From Flammula alnicola (lineage: Eukaryota > Basidiomycota > Agaricomycetes > Agaricales > Strophariaceae), in NCBI GenBank assembly GCA_015499995.1, contig JADNRV010000163.1, positions 1 to 64,000 on the forward strand: a stretch of 64,000 nt of DNA, read 5' to 3'. Below the pieces are notes generated by a model. It was not told where the DNA came from, searched no databases, and saw only the letters and a list, made by a program, of their open reading frames with translations. How positions within the stretch are numbered: the first letter of the stretch is position 1; every line of letters starts with the position of its first letter. Positions 1 through 11,350 of the stretch are shown one piece after another. A program made the position numbers and the translations under genes.

Positions 1-230
1 GTTGCAAGGGAAATCCCAAGGCAACTCCACCCATTCCACCTACTCCTGGTGGGGTGGCCTGCCCTCATGCCCCGTGTTGCCCTAATTGCAAGGGCGCGCA
101 TAAACCTTATGACAGGAAGTGTCATTTCTGGAACAACTGGTACGATCGCGAATAGATCGATGCCAAATATGCCCAGGTACGTGATTATTGGAATCAACAT
201 CATGCACTCCACTCACAAAACGTAGCTTAA
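1..230 (+). pseudogene. LINE-B ORF1 (gag-like), C-terminal end
   Basis: Reading frame 3 encodes the last Cys/His-rich part of a gag-like nucleic-acid-binding ORF1, including a C-x2-C-x3-H-x6-C type knuckle (CPNCKGAHKPYDRKC). It matches the intact frame in copy B2 on the other strand. An in-frame TAG at 153-155 replaces a tryptophan codon (TGG in B2), so the protein would lose its last 25 residues. The ORF1 stop TAA (228-230) overlaps the ORF2 ATG by one base. The N-terminal part is outside the window. Confidence 0.85.
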
Positions 231-3200
231 TGCAGGCACAACCGCTTGACGAGATACAGGTTTTGAGTTGGAATGTGGCGAGGGACGGGGTGTCCCTCGA
301 TGTAATACTTAGCACTTGTACAAATATATATGACGTGTTATTCATCCAAGAGCCTCCCTGGAGGCACATAAGAACCGCCCCATCTGTGAAGAGCAGAAAG
401 GGTGAAGATGTAGTTGGCGCGCCCAACCACCCAGATTGGCTGGCCATGGTGTGCCCCACCACCCCTGACGAGCGACCTCGGGTCATGACCTATGTTTCGA
501 CTAGGCTGGCCCGGTATCGCCCAGCTCAACGAAGGGATATTATCGATCATCCCGACATTATGGTTCTCTCGCTCTCATCGGGCGAGAGCTCCTTTTACCT
601 TCTGAATGTTTATTCAGATTCCGATCATGGGGCTATTAACTGGCTTCATGATCATGATCGAGATCTTCCCCGCTGTCATCTGATGATGGGAGATTTTAAT
701 GCACACTCTCCAGAGTGGGACCCTGGTTCCGCTCGGGAGGGCTGTGCCTTATCGCTGCAACAATCTGCGGCTATCCTTGGACTTGAGCTTGCTGCCTTTG
801 GCAACCCCGGGCCCACACACATTCCGAGAGATCGCACCAAGCGTAGCACGGTGATCGATCTGGCCTTTGTTCCCCCCGATCAGGTGGTGAACAACTCTAC
901 TGTCCGATGCCCGGACATCCAGCTTAAGTTGGATCATATTCCGATTTATACTACACTGGACATCCTTCCCGCCCCTGACGGGGCGGTTCGGATGTCTCTT
1001 TCTATGGAGTCTGTTGAGGCCTTCGTTAAATCTATCACTTCGGGACTTGCGGCTGTAGACCCAAAAGCCCTGATGACCACCGAGGATCAGATTGATACTG
1101 CGGCCCAAGGAGTGGCGCGGATTTTCTCAGAAGCATGGTCTGCCCATGCCAAAGAGACCTCTATTACTAAGCGTTTGAAGCCCTGGTGGTCCCAGGAGTG
1201 CTCTGACGCCCTGCTCAAATTTCGTGGGGATCGTTCCCCCGAGAATTGGAAATCCTTTCAGAAAGTAGTCCGGGAAACGAAACATATTTTCTTCGATGAT
1301 CGCATCAGAGAGATCGCGGGTACTAATAAGTGACTGTGGGACCTCATGAACTGGGTCCAACGACGGAAGCTCCCTCCCAGCGAGGCTGTCCAGTATCGTG
1401 GAGAGCCTTGCAATGATTTGCCTGCCTTGTGGGATGCTCTACATGGTACGTACAACTCGGCATCGGATAGAACATACGATGCTGCTCTATTGGAGTCTAT
1501 ACCCCAACTGCCCATTCGGAAATGGACTCCTTTTTCCCCGCTGGAACTCACGGAAGCACTTTCTGCGTGTTCCGGTCTTTCTTCCCCGGGTCCAGATCAT
1601 GTCAATTGGTCCCACCTGAAGAAGATTGTACGTCGGGACCCCCACTCTGTGGAGGTCCTTATCTCGATTGCTAATGCCTGCATGCGTGTGGCTCATTGGC
1701 CAACTCCCTTCAAGGAATCTATGTCGGTTATTATCCCCAAACCCGGCAAGCCCTCGTACTCCACCCCTAAGGCGTTCAGGCCTATTGTGCTTCTGAACAC
1801 TGTGGGGAAACTCATCGAGAAAATGATCTCGAATCGCATTCAGTTCGATGCTGTCGGACAGGATATATTTCACCCGAATCAGGTTGGAGGCGTCAGGGGA
1901 CGCTCCACCGAGGATACGGGTCTGTTTTTGATGCACATGTTGAGGGCTGGGTGGGCAAAAGGGTTGAGGACTAGCATCCTTGCCTTTGACCTTGCTCAGT
2001 TCTTTTCTTCTCTTAATCACGAGGTTCTCGTGATCATTCTCCGGAAGCTTGGCTTTCCGCCTTTGGTGGTCAAGTTTTTCAGTTCTTATCTGGTAAACAG
2101 GAAGACGCAGTATGCGTGGAACTCCTTCCTGTCAGACCCTCTGCAGGCAGATGTGGGCGTGGGACAGGGCTCTGCCCTGTCCCCTGTCTTGTCGGCTATT
2201 TACTTGGCGCCTATCATGCGTCTTTTCTACAAGAGGTGCCGTGAGATTCATCTTGCGGTTGACCTTCTGTCATATGTTGATGATGGCACCCTGATTTCTC
2301 AGGAGGCCGGACTTGATCCCAATGTTGTAAACCTTTGCAAGGCTTACAAGATTATATTTGAGCTCTTTACCAAGTTCGCTCTCACTCTGGAGCACGCGAA
2401 GTCGGAGATCTTTCACTTTGACAACACGGCTTCAGTTTATAATCCTGCCATTGATTTGGGTGAAGAACCCTACACGGGGGGCAAATGGCTCAAGCCAAAG
2501 CCGTTCTGGCAATATCTTGGGTTCTATTTTGATCGCAAGCTCACTTTCAAGGAGCATGTGAGATATTATTCCACCAAGGGATTCACATCGGTCGTATTGA
2601 TGAGAATGCTTGGGTCTTCTACCAGAGGGCTGCCACCGCATCTTAAGCGCCTTCTCTACTGCATGTGCGTTATCCCCATAATTACTTATGGTTACCGCAT
2701 GTGGTATTTCTGCAAGGCCCGACATAAGGGGCTTATTGCGCAACTTACCAACGTTCAGCGTAAGGCTGGGCTTTGGATTACTGGGTGCTTCTGCACTTGT
2801 ATGGCGTCGAGGCCCTCGCCGGCCTTCTGCCCATGCCCCTACTTCTGGACAGGTTGAACTCTCGGGCAGTTGCCCGGATCTCTCTCTTGTCTGATACACA
2901 CCCGGTCCGGTCATTTATGGCTGGTCCTTTACTTAAGAAAGCCACTCCTCACAAGATGGCGATTGAGAACTTTACCGAGCGTCAACGAGAAAAGTTGCGT
3001 GGAGGACTTGTGGGCAATGCATTGTTCCACCCCGCTGGTCTGGAAGAACTGGAACCTTTTGCTCCAGATGCCAGGCCTGGATATCGTCTAATGGATCAGC
3101 ATGCGAGCCGATTTACATGGATGGCTAAACCCCGTATCAGCAGGGCTGAAGACCCTGATGCTGCGTGGAAAATCGTACTGGACAAACTCGTTGAGAAGTG

Positions 3201-4096
3201 TGACGATGAGCCAGGAACCGCATATGCTGGTGTCGACGGCTCGGTCACCCCGGGGCCCTGGCAGGCCGCCAACGGCATTGTCATCAAGCGGCAGGGTGCT
3301 CTGGTTTTGGCCAGATGCCACTCTTCCGGGCGAGCTATTAGCACTGATGCTGAGCTCGATGCCATCTCAGTGGCCATCTCCGCAATGGTAGCATTCGGAG
3401 ACGTCACCAGGATAGTCATTTTCACTGATTCGATGCATGCTGCTCGAATGGCCGTTGATCCTTCCCCGCATTCTCATCAGGGTTCATCTCTGATAGTATG
3501 TCGGACACTTGAATGATGGTTCCAGGGCGGTGGCAACCGGAAAGTCGTTTTTGCAGAGTCTCCCTCCGATATGGAGTGGGACATTCATCAAGAGGCTCAT
3601 GACCTCATCCTGGGGTTTCCTGGTGTACCCGTTACACCGGATACCCCTCTATCTATTGCTTGGCTCAAGAATAGAGCTGACACTGTAGCGCGGGATGCCT
3701 GGTCGACAGAGGGTCGATGAGGTTCCCAATATGCTTGGCTCCAATTTCTTGGAGTTGGAGGATCTAAAGGGTAATCCTCTCTGTCCGACCCCCATTCGCG
3801 GCGGGCCGTGGCTTGAAGTGGGCGGCCGCAACTCTCAGTTGTTCGCCCGCATGTGCCGTGTAATAACGAATCATGCTCCGATCGGCTTGTACTACGAGCG
3901 GTTCAAAATCGACGATCCACTTGCTCTCAGTTGCACGTGTAGGGATTATCCTCAGACACGCGACCATCTCTTTGGGTGCCCTAAGCTCCCGATGCTACCT
4001 CACAGGGCCCCACACCTAGTGTGGGGTCTTGAGAAATTTTTGACTGACAATGTTACGGCGTTTGCTTTCAACTGGCCCCCAGCCGGAGTCGGATGA
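230..4096 (+). pseudogene. LINE-B ORF2: endonuclease-RT-RNase H, degenerate
   Basis: ORF2 polyprotein of a Tad1/I-like LINE. In order it has an APE-type endonuclease (QEPPW, GDFNAHS, LDHIPI), a reverse transcriptase (FDLAQFF, GQGSALSP, YVDD), an RNase H (YAGVDGS, DAELDAI, FTDSMHAA) and a C-terminal Cys/His motif (CTCRDYPQTRDHLFGC). The start is taken at 230 in the TAATG overlap; an upstream in-frame ATG at 188 lies inside ORF1. It is broken by TGA at 1331-1333 (CGA in B2), a 7-bp deletion near 2795, TGA at 3514-3516 (CGA in B2) and a 1-bp insertion near 3714. The two TGA codons are CpG-to-TpG changes. Not functional as it stands. Confidence 0.92.
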
Positions 4097-5033
4097 GGGA
4101 CTGTGGATGGGGGGTGATCCTGGGGTCGTCGGGGCCTTGGCCCAAGACCTAGTGCCCACAGGTGTTTCCATTATGGTGCGATAAATCCCGCGAGGGCCGC
4201 AGCCATGGTCGTTCCATGGCTTCGCTTGTGACTCTCTGAGTCTATTGCACGCATCATTTGGAGGACCCGCCATGGTGTAATGACAACGTCGAGTTTGCCA
4301 ACGAAGTGGGGAGATCCGGGCAAGCTCTGACTTCATCTGGGTGACCCTGTCCACCCTTTTAATCTATATTTACCTTACGTTCGGTAGCGTTAACAACGCT
4401 GCGCGTTTGTATTTCCTGGGCTGTGAGGTCCGTCATTTGGGTTTCAGGCTGCTGCGCAGTCTCGCCCGCGTCGCGCGAGTGGTACCTACCATTTATATGA
4501 TAAATCTTAAACAAATGCCAGCACAGTCATCTGTATCCTCCCAAGTGTAGTTATGAAATGAAATGCCTAGACAAATGAAATGAAATATATTTCATTTCTT
4601 TCCAGAGAATATATCATAACTGGTAGAAAGATATTTCATAACTGTCTAGCTACTTATTTTATGTCTATGTGGCGAGTTTTTCATACTTTTTCCTGTGATA
4701 TTTCATAACTTCCTGACTATTTCATTTTATATCTTTCTGGCAATAATTTCATAACTGTCCTATTAATCTATTTCATTATTTCTAAACAACTGATTACTGA
4801 TTAAATAAGTAAAATAAACATGTTTTAATGCAATATTGTCTGCACTTGTCTGCAGGGGGTGCTAGACTGATTTCTAAATAACTTTCAATTTGAGGCCATA
4901 ATCTGATAAGAGTATGGGTGGAGGAGCAAGGAAAAGGCAATTTCTAAGTTTCCCATCAATTACATAATCCAGTCACATGCTCTATAAAGTATTTAATTAT
5001 CTATGATAAATAAAATAGACTGATAGGGAATTA

Positions 5034-7211
5034 GAGGTCTTTATTGTCCTCCACTGATTCCTACCGGAATCCGGCGGAATCCGGTCATTCCGGAGGAATG
5101 ATTTTTGGCTGGGAAGCCAGCCAAAATGCATGATTTCATTCCGGCGGAATGCAGACCGGAATGACCCGAGACCGGAATACCTAACCGGAATGACCGGAAC
5201 AGAATGGTCACCGGAATCCGGTGCACCAATGACTTATTGCTAATATTATGATTTATTATTAATACTTTGATTTATTGTTAATATTACGATTTATTGCTAA
5301 TATTATTACTTAATGTTATTTATTAATGCGCGTGCCGAAACGCTGAATCACGTGACACGGCAAACGCCGTGCCCTGAACCCCAATGCCACGCAATCACAT
5401 CCGCTGGCCATTCTTTCCTTCCCTCCCCCATCTTCCCTCCCCCCCACCATCCACCCCCATCTTCCCTCCCCCCCACCACCATCCACCCCCGTTTCACCAC
5501 CCCGTGGCTCTGTCCCCACCACCAGCGCCGGCGTCGATGACCGCGCGTGACCAGCGTGCTGCAAACCGCAGCGCCGGCTCGCTCTCCGCCCCTCCCACCA
5601 CCCACTCGAAGTCGACGAGCCGCAAACGGCAGCAGTCGAACGCCAACGAGTCGGCGAGCAAACGCCGCAAGCCCGCCGACGATGCCAACGACGATGACGA
5701 CGACGACGCCGCCGACGTCAAGGAGGCAAACGAGGGGCGGAAAGGAGGAAAGAAGGGACGGAAAGGGGAGAAAACCGCGGGCGAGCGGAAAAAAGGTGCG
5801 TACCCCCTCCTTTCCGGCCCTCTCGCGTCCTAACCCGTCGTCTACCACCCCCAGCAGGAAGACAGGGCCCGGCGTCGTCGCCGCTCCTCACGATGACACC
5901 ATGGTAGCCGAGAGGAGCCCCGGGAACGCACGCTGACGAGCCACGATGGCTCGTCGTAGCCATCGTGCGTCGCAAGCAAACGGATGGCCCGCGAACGTGA
6001 CGACGTCGAAGAGGAAGAGCGCGAGGAGCGCGGGACAGGTGGCGCATACCCCAGGGCCACGCATGCCACCAGGTACGTCGCATACGATGCCGCACGACGT
6101 CGCTAACCCCCCCCTCCTGTGCCTCCCCCCCCTTTTTTTTGCAGATGCCGGGGCTCAAGGGTATCGCCTCGCCCCGTGGGTACGCAAATTCGAATGCACG
6201 GCCGCATGACGACCGCCGAACGCCAACAGCACCCCGAAGGAGTGGCCACCTCGCGCCCGTGCCTCACTGCTGACCCGAAACACAACGTCGACGCCGCGAG
6301 AGCTCGCGAAGACGAAGACAATGGCCACCGGGTGCGGCACAGACCACCCCTCCCTGCCGTTAACCACGACTAACCCAACCCCACACTCCCCTTTCTAGCA
6401 GGTAACGACGCCGCGGGTACCAAAACCCGCCGCGAGCTATGAACGACCACGAAACACGACGCCGACAACCGACAGCGGCGGCACCACCATCCCCCTCCCC
6501 ATCCCTCGCCACCGCCGCTCACTACAACCCCACGATAGCCACAACGAGCCCCAACGACCGCGCGCCGCGGGATCGCGTGGCCGGTAAGCTACCCCACACC
6601 CCATCCCTTCGCCCTCCAAACACCACTAATAACCCCTGACCGCCTTTTTCATACAGAACAGGGCTCGAAAGAGTGTTGCCTATATACATTATAAGTAGTC
6701 AAATAAATATACAATAAATGTAATTGATAAAATAAAATATATAAGACTTTTATTATCATCATGGAGGGTTCAAAGTAAGCATAAAATAAAAAGTAACATA
6801 AAATTTTGACAGCTGGAATTATGGAATCTACCTGGCCTCTGCCTGGCATCTGTCGGGGAGGGTAACATACTGATAAACTTGAATAGCAGTGTATAGTATG
6901 TGTAAGATATATAAGTAGCACTTAAAGTAGGGTTCGGTAGGTACACAATATATACATTACATGAGTCTTTCCAAAATGGGATTGTTTATTCTAAATTCCA
7001 TGGGAATCCACAGGAATCCACCAGAATTTAGTACATATTTTGAAAATGACACCTTTTATAGCAACTTTCAGGAATTCCTGTGAATTCCGGTCTACATTCC
7101 TCCGGAATCCTGTCAATTCCTCCAGAATCCTGTCCATTCCTGCGGATTCTGGTCCATTCCTCCGGAATCCGGTCATTCCGGGAGGAATCAGTGGAGGAAT
7201 GAAAAGTATTG
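5034..7211 (+). mobile_element. hAT-like non-autonomous element carrying a captured gene fragment
   Basis: Begins GAGGTCTTTATT and ends GAAAAGTATTG, flanked by a perfect 8-bp duplication GGGAATTA (5026-5033 and 7212-7219) inside the foldback element. The outer 180-230 bp at each end are arrays of GGAATCC / GGATTCC-like repeats, as in the 9003-9978 and 25082-26038 elements. The centre differs completely from those relatives: AT-rich flanks around a GC-rich, intron-containing block (about 5330-6720). This is the structure of a Pack-type element that has picked up host sequence. Confidence 0.87.
5537..6717 (+). pseudogene. Captured multi-exon gene fragment, function unknown
   Basis: Not recognised. 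Several intron-like stretches have good fungal signals: 5796-5854 (GTGCGT, CTAAC, CAG), 6073-6144 (GTACGT, CTAAC, GCAG), 6332-6398 (GTGCGG, CTAAC, TAG) and 6584-6656 (GTAAGC, CTAAT, CAG); 5904-5959 is a weaker candidate. From ATG 5984, splicing the last three introns leaves one open frame of 173 residues ending at TAA 6717, rich in Arg, Glu and Pro. ATG 5537 starts another open exon with basic (KRKK-like) and Asp-rich runs; joined through 5904-5959 it enters a different frame and stops in the next exon. Which frame was real is unclear. It may be a transcribed chimeric gene or a decaying host fragment. Exon borders are read by eye only. Confidence 0.55.
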
Positions 7212-7626
7212 GGGAATTATGAAAAAGTTGTCCTATAGATATGAAATGAAATAGCCAGGAAGTTATGAAATATTGCAAGGAAAAGTTATTAAAAAGTTGC
7301 CACAGATATAAAATAAGTAGCTAGACAGTTATGAAATATCTCCCTACCAGTCATGATATATTCTCTGGTAAGAAATGAAATATATTTCATTTCATTTGTC
7401 TAGGCATTTCATTTCATAACTACACTTGGGAGGATACAGATGACTGTGCTGGCATTTGTTTAAGGTATATCATAAAGGGTGGTAGGTACTAGTGGTCGCG
7501 CTCGCGCGCATCGCATGCTCCCCTGCGAGCAACTAACTCCTTTCTTTTGCTTTGGGTATTGTAGCGTACTCATTTGTATTATTAGTTAGGGACCGAGCTG
7601 CGATCGTGCTTCGGAATACAAATTGT

Positions 7627-7657
<31 letters not shown>

Positions 7658-8117
7658 CCACACATAGAGAAATGCATCTTTGTTGGTTACCCTACTGGTT
7701 ACAAGGGTTGGCAGTTCTACAATCCAGCCACAAAGAAGTTTGTTATCTCTAAGCATGCTGTGTTTGATGAGCGTCACTTCCCTGGCATTGCTGGCTCTGG
7801 CCCACTCGCCAAAAATGCTCTTATGCCAATTGGCACACCTTTGAAACCGGAGAATGCTCCTTTGGTGCCGGAAATCGGGGGGATGATGATGATGATAATT
7901 TGATTCCTCCTGTGCAAATTTCACATCCTGCTATTGTTCCTGCTCCACCCGCACCTCCTAACGCACCTGATGCTCCTCCTGAGCCACCTGTTGTACCACT
8001 TATTCCAGAACAGCCTCCTGCACCTGCACCTCACACTCCAACACCACCACCACAGCCTAGACACTCTACACATGTTTCTAAGCAACCTGGTGAATGGTGG
8101 AAAGTCACACCTGCTCT
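7658..8117 (+). pseudogene. Ty1/copia pol fragment, part 1 (integrase end and linker)
   Basis: Encodes a copia-type pol segment: CIFVGYPTGYKGWQFYNP and KHAVFDERHFP, typical of the region after the integrase core, followed by a Pro-rich linker ending THVSKQPGEWWKVTPAL. One frameshift lies in a GATGATGAT run near 7883. The segment is cut by LINE A1; the final 16 bp (AAGTCACACCTGCTCT) are the target duplication, repeated at 17436-17451, where the pol frame resumes. No LTR, gag or protease is visible in the window. Confidence 0.9.
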
Positions 8118-9002
8118 TTTTTTTTTATTTTTTATTTTTATTAAATCAACAGTTTATATTCCGGTGCACGAAAGCAGTCCGGTCTCTAACTAATACAACC
8201 AGCGGCGGTAAACTACGCGTGCAAAAGAAAGAAGTTGGCTCAACGGCAAGCATGCGACGCGGGCAAGACAGCGCAGCCGCCTGAAACCCAGATAGGTAGT
8301 CTCGCAACTACAGATTGTCCGTCGTTACGGCGTTGTTAACGCTACCGCACGAATGGCAGATAGGAGTATTGGGATGGGAAGAGGGGTCACCCGAAAGTGA
8401 AGAGAGCCTGCCAGACTCTCCCCGGTTCAACGGTAAAATTTACGTTGTAATAGCTAAGCAGGAGCCAAAGCCCCCACCGCCGTCCACCAAACTGGGTCCT
8501 ACGTCGACGGCGCATGACGCCGGCTCAGAGAGTCGACGCCACCGGCCCTGGAATGACCAGGGCCCTAGGCACTTGCGGAACTTCGCCGCCGTCAAACGGA
8601 AGAGGTCTTTGCTGTGCCCCCCCTATTCCTACTGGAATCTGGTGGAATCTGGTGGAATATAAGGCCATTCCGGTGGAATCTCCTGCCAAATTTTTGAAAT
8701 ATTTTGAAAAAGGGGCAAATTCCAAGATTCCACTGGAATGTTGACCGGAATGCAACAGGAGTGGAATGGCTGGAATGGAACAACCAGAGATTCCGCTGGA
8801 ATGAAATAGAAATGCATTATGATTTGGTGATTTCTAATGTCTATATATAGAAATAGACATCGGTACCTGTTTGTGGTATTGAAATAAGATTGGAAAGTGT
8901 GCCAAGACATATTCCAAATTAGGAAATTCAATATTTGAATCAGGTGATTTTGAAAAGACTCAGGTTTGGTCGAGTTTTTTGCATTTTTTTCATCAACAAG
9001 AG

Positions 9003-9978
9003 GAGGTCTTTATTGTCCTCCACTGATTCCTACCGGAATCCTGCGGAATCCAGTCATTCCGGAGGAATAATTTTTGGGTCATTTTGGCTGAGAGGCCAGC
9101 CAAAATGCGAAATTTCATTCCGGAGGAATGCAGACCGGAATAAGCTGCAACCAGAATACCCAACAGGAATGGCCGGAACGGAATGGCCACCGGAATCCGG
9201 TTTTTCCAAAAAAGAAAATATGGTTATTTTTAGCAACAACGTGAAAATATCACACTATTACATAAAATGACATCAAAATAAGACTGTGGGACCTATTTCT
9301 AATCAAGATATTTCATATTTAGCAAGTGCAATTTTCAAAACCGCCGGCTTTGGGCGAGTTTTTTGCATTTTTCTCAATGATGAAAGCAGCTAGTCACATG
9401 ATTTTGATATATTTGTGATTCTGGAAGCATGCTCTACAGTTACTTTTTTGGCAAAAAGTTCCCACGGTCCCCAAAACAGACCAAATAAGGTGATTTCAGT
9501 TACCCGAGTGAGATGACATATACATATTTGTAATCTCCTTAAAATTCTGAATCTGATGGTACCCCATTGACCCTGAATCTCTCAGAATTGGTTACGCAAT
9601 CTACAAATATATTATAGATAGATAGGGTATGTAGTCCGATGTTTTTGGTGAGTTAGCAACAGTTCTCTGGTCTAATGGTTAAATGGTCTGGGATATTAGC
9701 TACTGGATTTCTTCTAGGGCTCTGGGTTCAATTCCTGAAAGGCGCAAATTCTTTGAGTGATATTTTTCTCTGAGTTCTGTCTAAGTCCATCAAGTTGAAG
9801 TCCTAACCGGAATTTCGGTCATTCCTGTGGATTCCGGTCAGGATTCCTGCGGAATTGAGTCCATTCCTGCGGATTCTGGTCCATTCCTGTGGATTCCGGT
9901 CCATTCCTGCGGATTCCGGTCCATTCCTCCGGAATCCAGTCATTCCAGGAGGAATCAGTGGAGGAATGAAAAGTATTG
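9003..9978 (+). mobile_element. hAT-like non-autonomous element (GAGGTCTTTATT type), nested
   Basis: A 976-bp element starting GAGGTCTTTATTGTCCTCC and ending GGAGGAATGAAAAGTATTG, with a perfect 8-bp duplication AACAAGAG (8995-9002 and 9979-9986). The terminal 28 bp are imperfect inverted repeats sharing TCCTCCACTGATTCC. GGAATCC repeats fill the subterminal zones. Its interior contains a tRNA-like block at 9661-9737. A close copy lies on the opposite strand at 25082-26038. No coding sequence. Confidence 0.9.
9661..9737 (+). other. tRNA-like module with A and B boxes inside a DNA element
   Basis: The block contains TGGTCTAATGG, which fits the Pol III A box, and GGTTCAATTCC about 50 bp downstream, which fits the B box. 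Spacing and arms resemble a decayed tRNA, but I cannot assign a clean acceptor stem or anticodon, so it is not called a tRNA gene. The same block occurs in two related elements, at 25303-25379 (minus) and 37107-37174. Confidence 0.65.
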
Positions 9979-10024
9979 AACAAGAGCAGCAGATCACATG
10001 ATTTCAAAAGGTACATGGGTTTTG

Positions 10025-10604
10025 AGGACCTCCGAAAATACCCTATTAGGTCAGATACCAGTTCACCCGAAATCGCAGCCTTTGGCTGTGAAGGTCAGAT
10101 AATTTTTGGCTGTGTTCACCCGTCGAGAGCCAAAAATTTTCACTCAGGTAAGGTGCTATTGTTCACCCAAAAGTCGGCCCTACCGTCCAAGGTCAGATGT
10201 TGTTCACCCGACTGCTGTCGACAACCAATGACCGGAACTCCGGAACCGGCAGGTTATTAATAGGTTTGGGCCAATGACCCATATGCAAAATGTACTTGGT
10301 GGCACCTCCTCTGCAAATTGTTAGAACAATGCAATACGTGAAAGAAGAAGAATGTCAACAATTTGTAGACTAAGATAATGATAAGAAGTGTGTGAAACGA
10401 TGAGGCTTATGATTAAAATCACCAATTAATCATATGAGCAAAACCGAGGTCAGATATTTTGTTCACCCGAAATTGCGAAATTTTGGAGGTCAGGTTGGGA
10501 ATTCACCCGAAATCAGGCCCTAAAATGAAAAATTTTGTTCACCCAAAAACCCAGAAATTTTTGGTTTTTTGTATCTGACCTACCAGGGTATTTTCGGAGG
10601 TCCT
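10025..10604. mobile_element. 580-bp inverted-repeat element (AGGACCTCCGAAAATACCCT ends), nested
   Basis: Terminal inverted repeats AGGACCTCCGAAAATACCCT and AGGGTATTTTCGGAGGTCCT, followed inward by AGGTCAGATAC on both sides. Flanked by an 8-bp duplication GGGTTTTG (10017-10024 and 10605-10612). The interior has several copies of a loose motif, GGTCAGAT then TTCACCCGAAAT. No open frame. It lies inside the 8602-11268 element. Superfamily unknown; 8-bp duplications fit hAT, but the ends differ from the other hAT-like elements here. Confidence 0.85.
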
Positions 10605-11350
10605 GGGTTTTGGAGCAGGTGCTATGATTGCCTTTTTGGGCATAAAATTCCCACAGTTCTCAAAACACCCTAAATATGATAATATTGCCTGTCTGGGACA
10701 TGATATAGATATATTTAGAAAGTCCTCAAAATTCTAAATCTGATGGTACCTTATTGACCTTGAATCACTCATGAGTCAGTCACATAATATATATATCTCA
10801 AATAGACAAATAGAATATATAAAAGAGTTGATTTGTATAGGTCACACAGGTGTGACAGATGTGACCTATGACCCTGTGTCTGAATTTTTGGTTTTAGACA
10901 CCAGTCAAATTAGGGTGGACCTTGCAGTTTGAACAATCCATTTTAAATAATTTTGGACCCTGAATTTCTATATTTAGATTTGGTTTTTGCTGGGTGGTTT
11001 TGGCCAAAGGGTTTGGGATACTGGAGAAGTGTGAGTTTTTTTTGACAAATTCAAGGGCCTGTGACATGTGACATCTAAATTAAATCAAAATACAATGTAT
11101 TTCAGTCCATTCTAGTGGATTCTAGTCCCATTCTGGTCTATTCCTGTCTCATTCCAGTCTATTCCAGTCTCATTCCACTGGAACCTGGTCTATTCCACTG
11201 GATTCCAGTCCCATTCCACCAGATTCCAGTCATTCCTACCGGAATAGGTGGGGCACAGCAAAGTACTGAAACGGAAACACATCACGAGTAGTCGAGTAGA
11301 TTTGACCGCGGATCACTCCACGATCAGGATTGCCCCCCTCCCAGAGTCCC

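Larger units (their letters stand above)
4478..7494. mobile_element. Foldback hAT-like element FB-1 (contains a nested element)
   Basis: Non-autonomous DNA element with long inverted arms of about 290 bp. The left arm starts AGTGGTACCTACC and the right arm ends GGTAGGTACTAGTG. It is flanked by an 8-bp duplication, GTCGCGCG (4470-4477) and GTCGCGCT (7495-7502), inside the 3' UTR of LINE B1. The arms carry repeated ATGAAATGAAAT motifs. Without the nested insertion (5034-7211 plus its 8-bp duplication) it is about 831 bp, close to the 846-bp copy at 29886-30731. It has no coding capacity. The 8-bp duplication suggests the hAT superfamily; this is inference, as no transposase is present. Confidence 0.88.
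1..7657 (+). mobile_element. LINE family B, copy B1 (5' end outside window)
   Basis: Non-LTR retrotransposon containing the end of ORF1, a degenerate ORF2, a 3' UTR and a 25-nt poly(A) run (7633-7657) directly after TTGTTGATTT. The 3' UTR (4097-4477 and 7503-7632) has no credible gene. It is split by a foldback DNA element at 4478-7494, which duplicated 8 bp of it. Downstream of the poly(A) lies copia pol sequence. The 5' target duplication lies outside the window, so the insertion site cannot be confirmed. Assignment to a Tad1/I-group lineage rests on the domain order endonuclease, RT, RNase H. Confidence 0.9.
8602..11268 (+). mobile_element. hAT-like non-autonomous element (GAGGTCTTTG...CAAAGTACTG type)
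   Basis: Inserted in the 3' UTR of LINE A1 with a perfect 8-bp duplication AAACGGAA (8594-8601 and 11269-11276). The ends form imperfect inverted repeats, GAGGTCTTTGCTGTGCCCC and GGGGCACAGCAAAGTACTG. Subterminal regions are repeats of GGAAT(C/T)(C/T) units. The interior is AT-rich and non-coding and includes a palindrome-like stretch CACACAGGTGTGACAGATGTG near 10842. Two further elements have inserted into it (9003-9978 and 10025-10604). Near-relatives lie at 20052-21209 and 45872-46898. Confidence 0.9.

Noticed and set aside
5316..5848. Long minus-strand frames over the GC-rich block (166 aa and others)
   Set aside because: They are Gly/Arg/Val-rich antisense readings of C-rich DNA and cross the introns of the plus-strand exons, with no recognisable motif.
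9661..9737. A functional tRNA gene
   Set aside because: A and B boxes are present, but I cannot build a clean acceptor stem or anticodon loop, and the block is part of a repeated DNA element.
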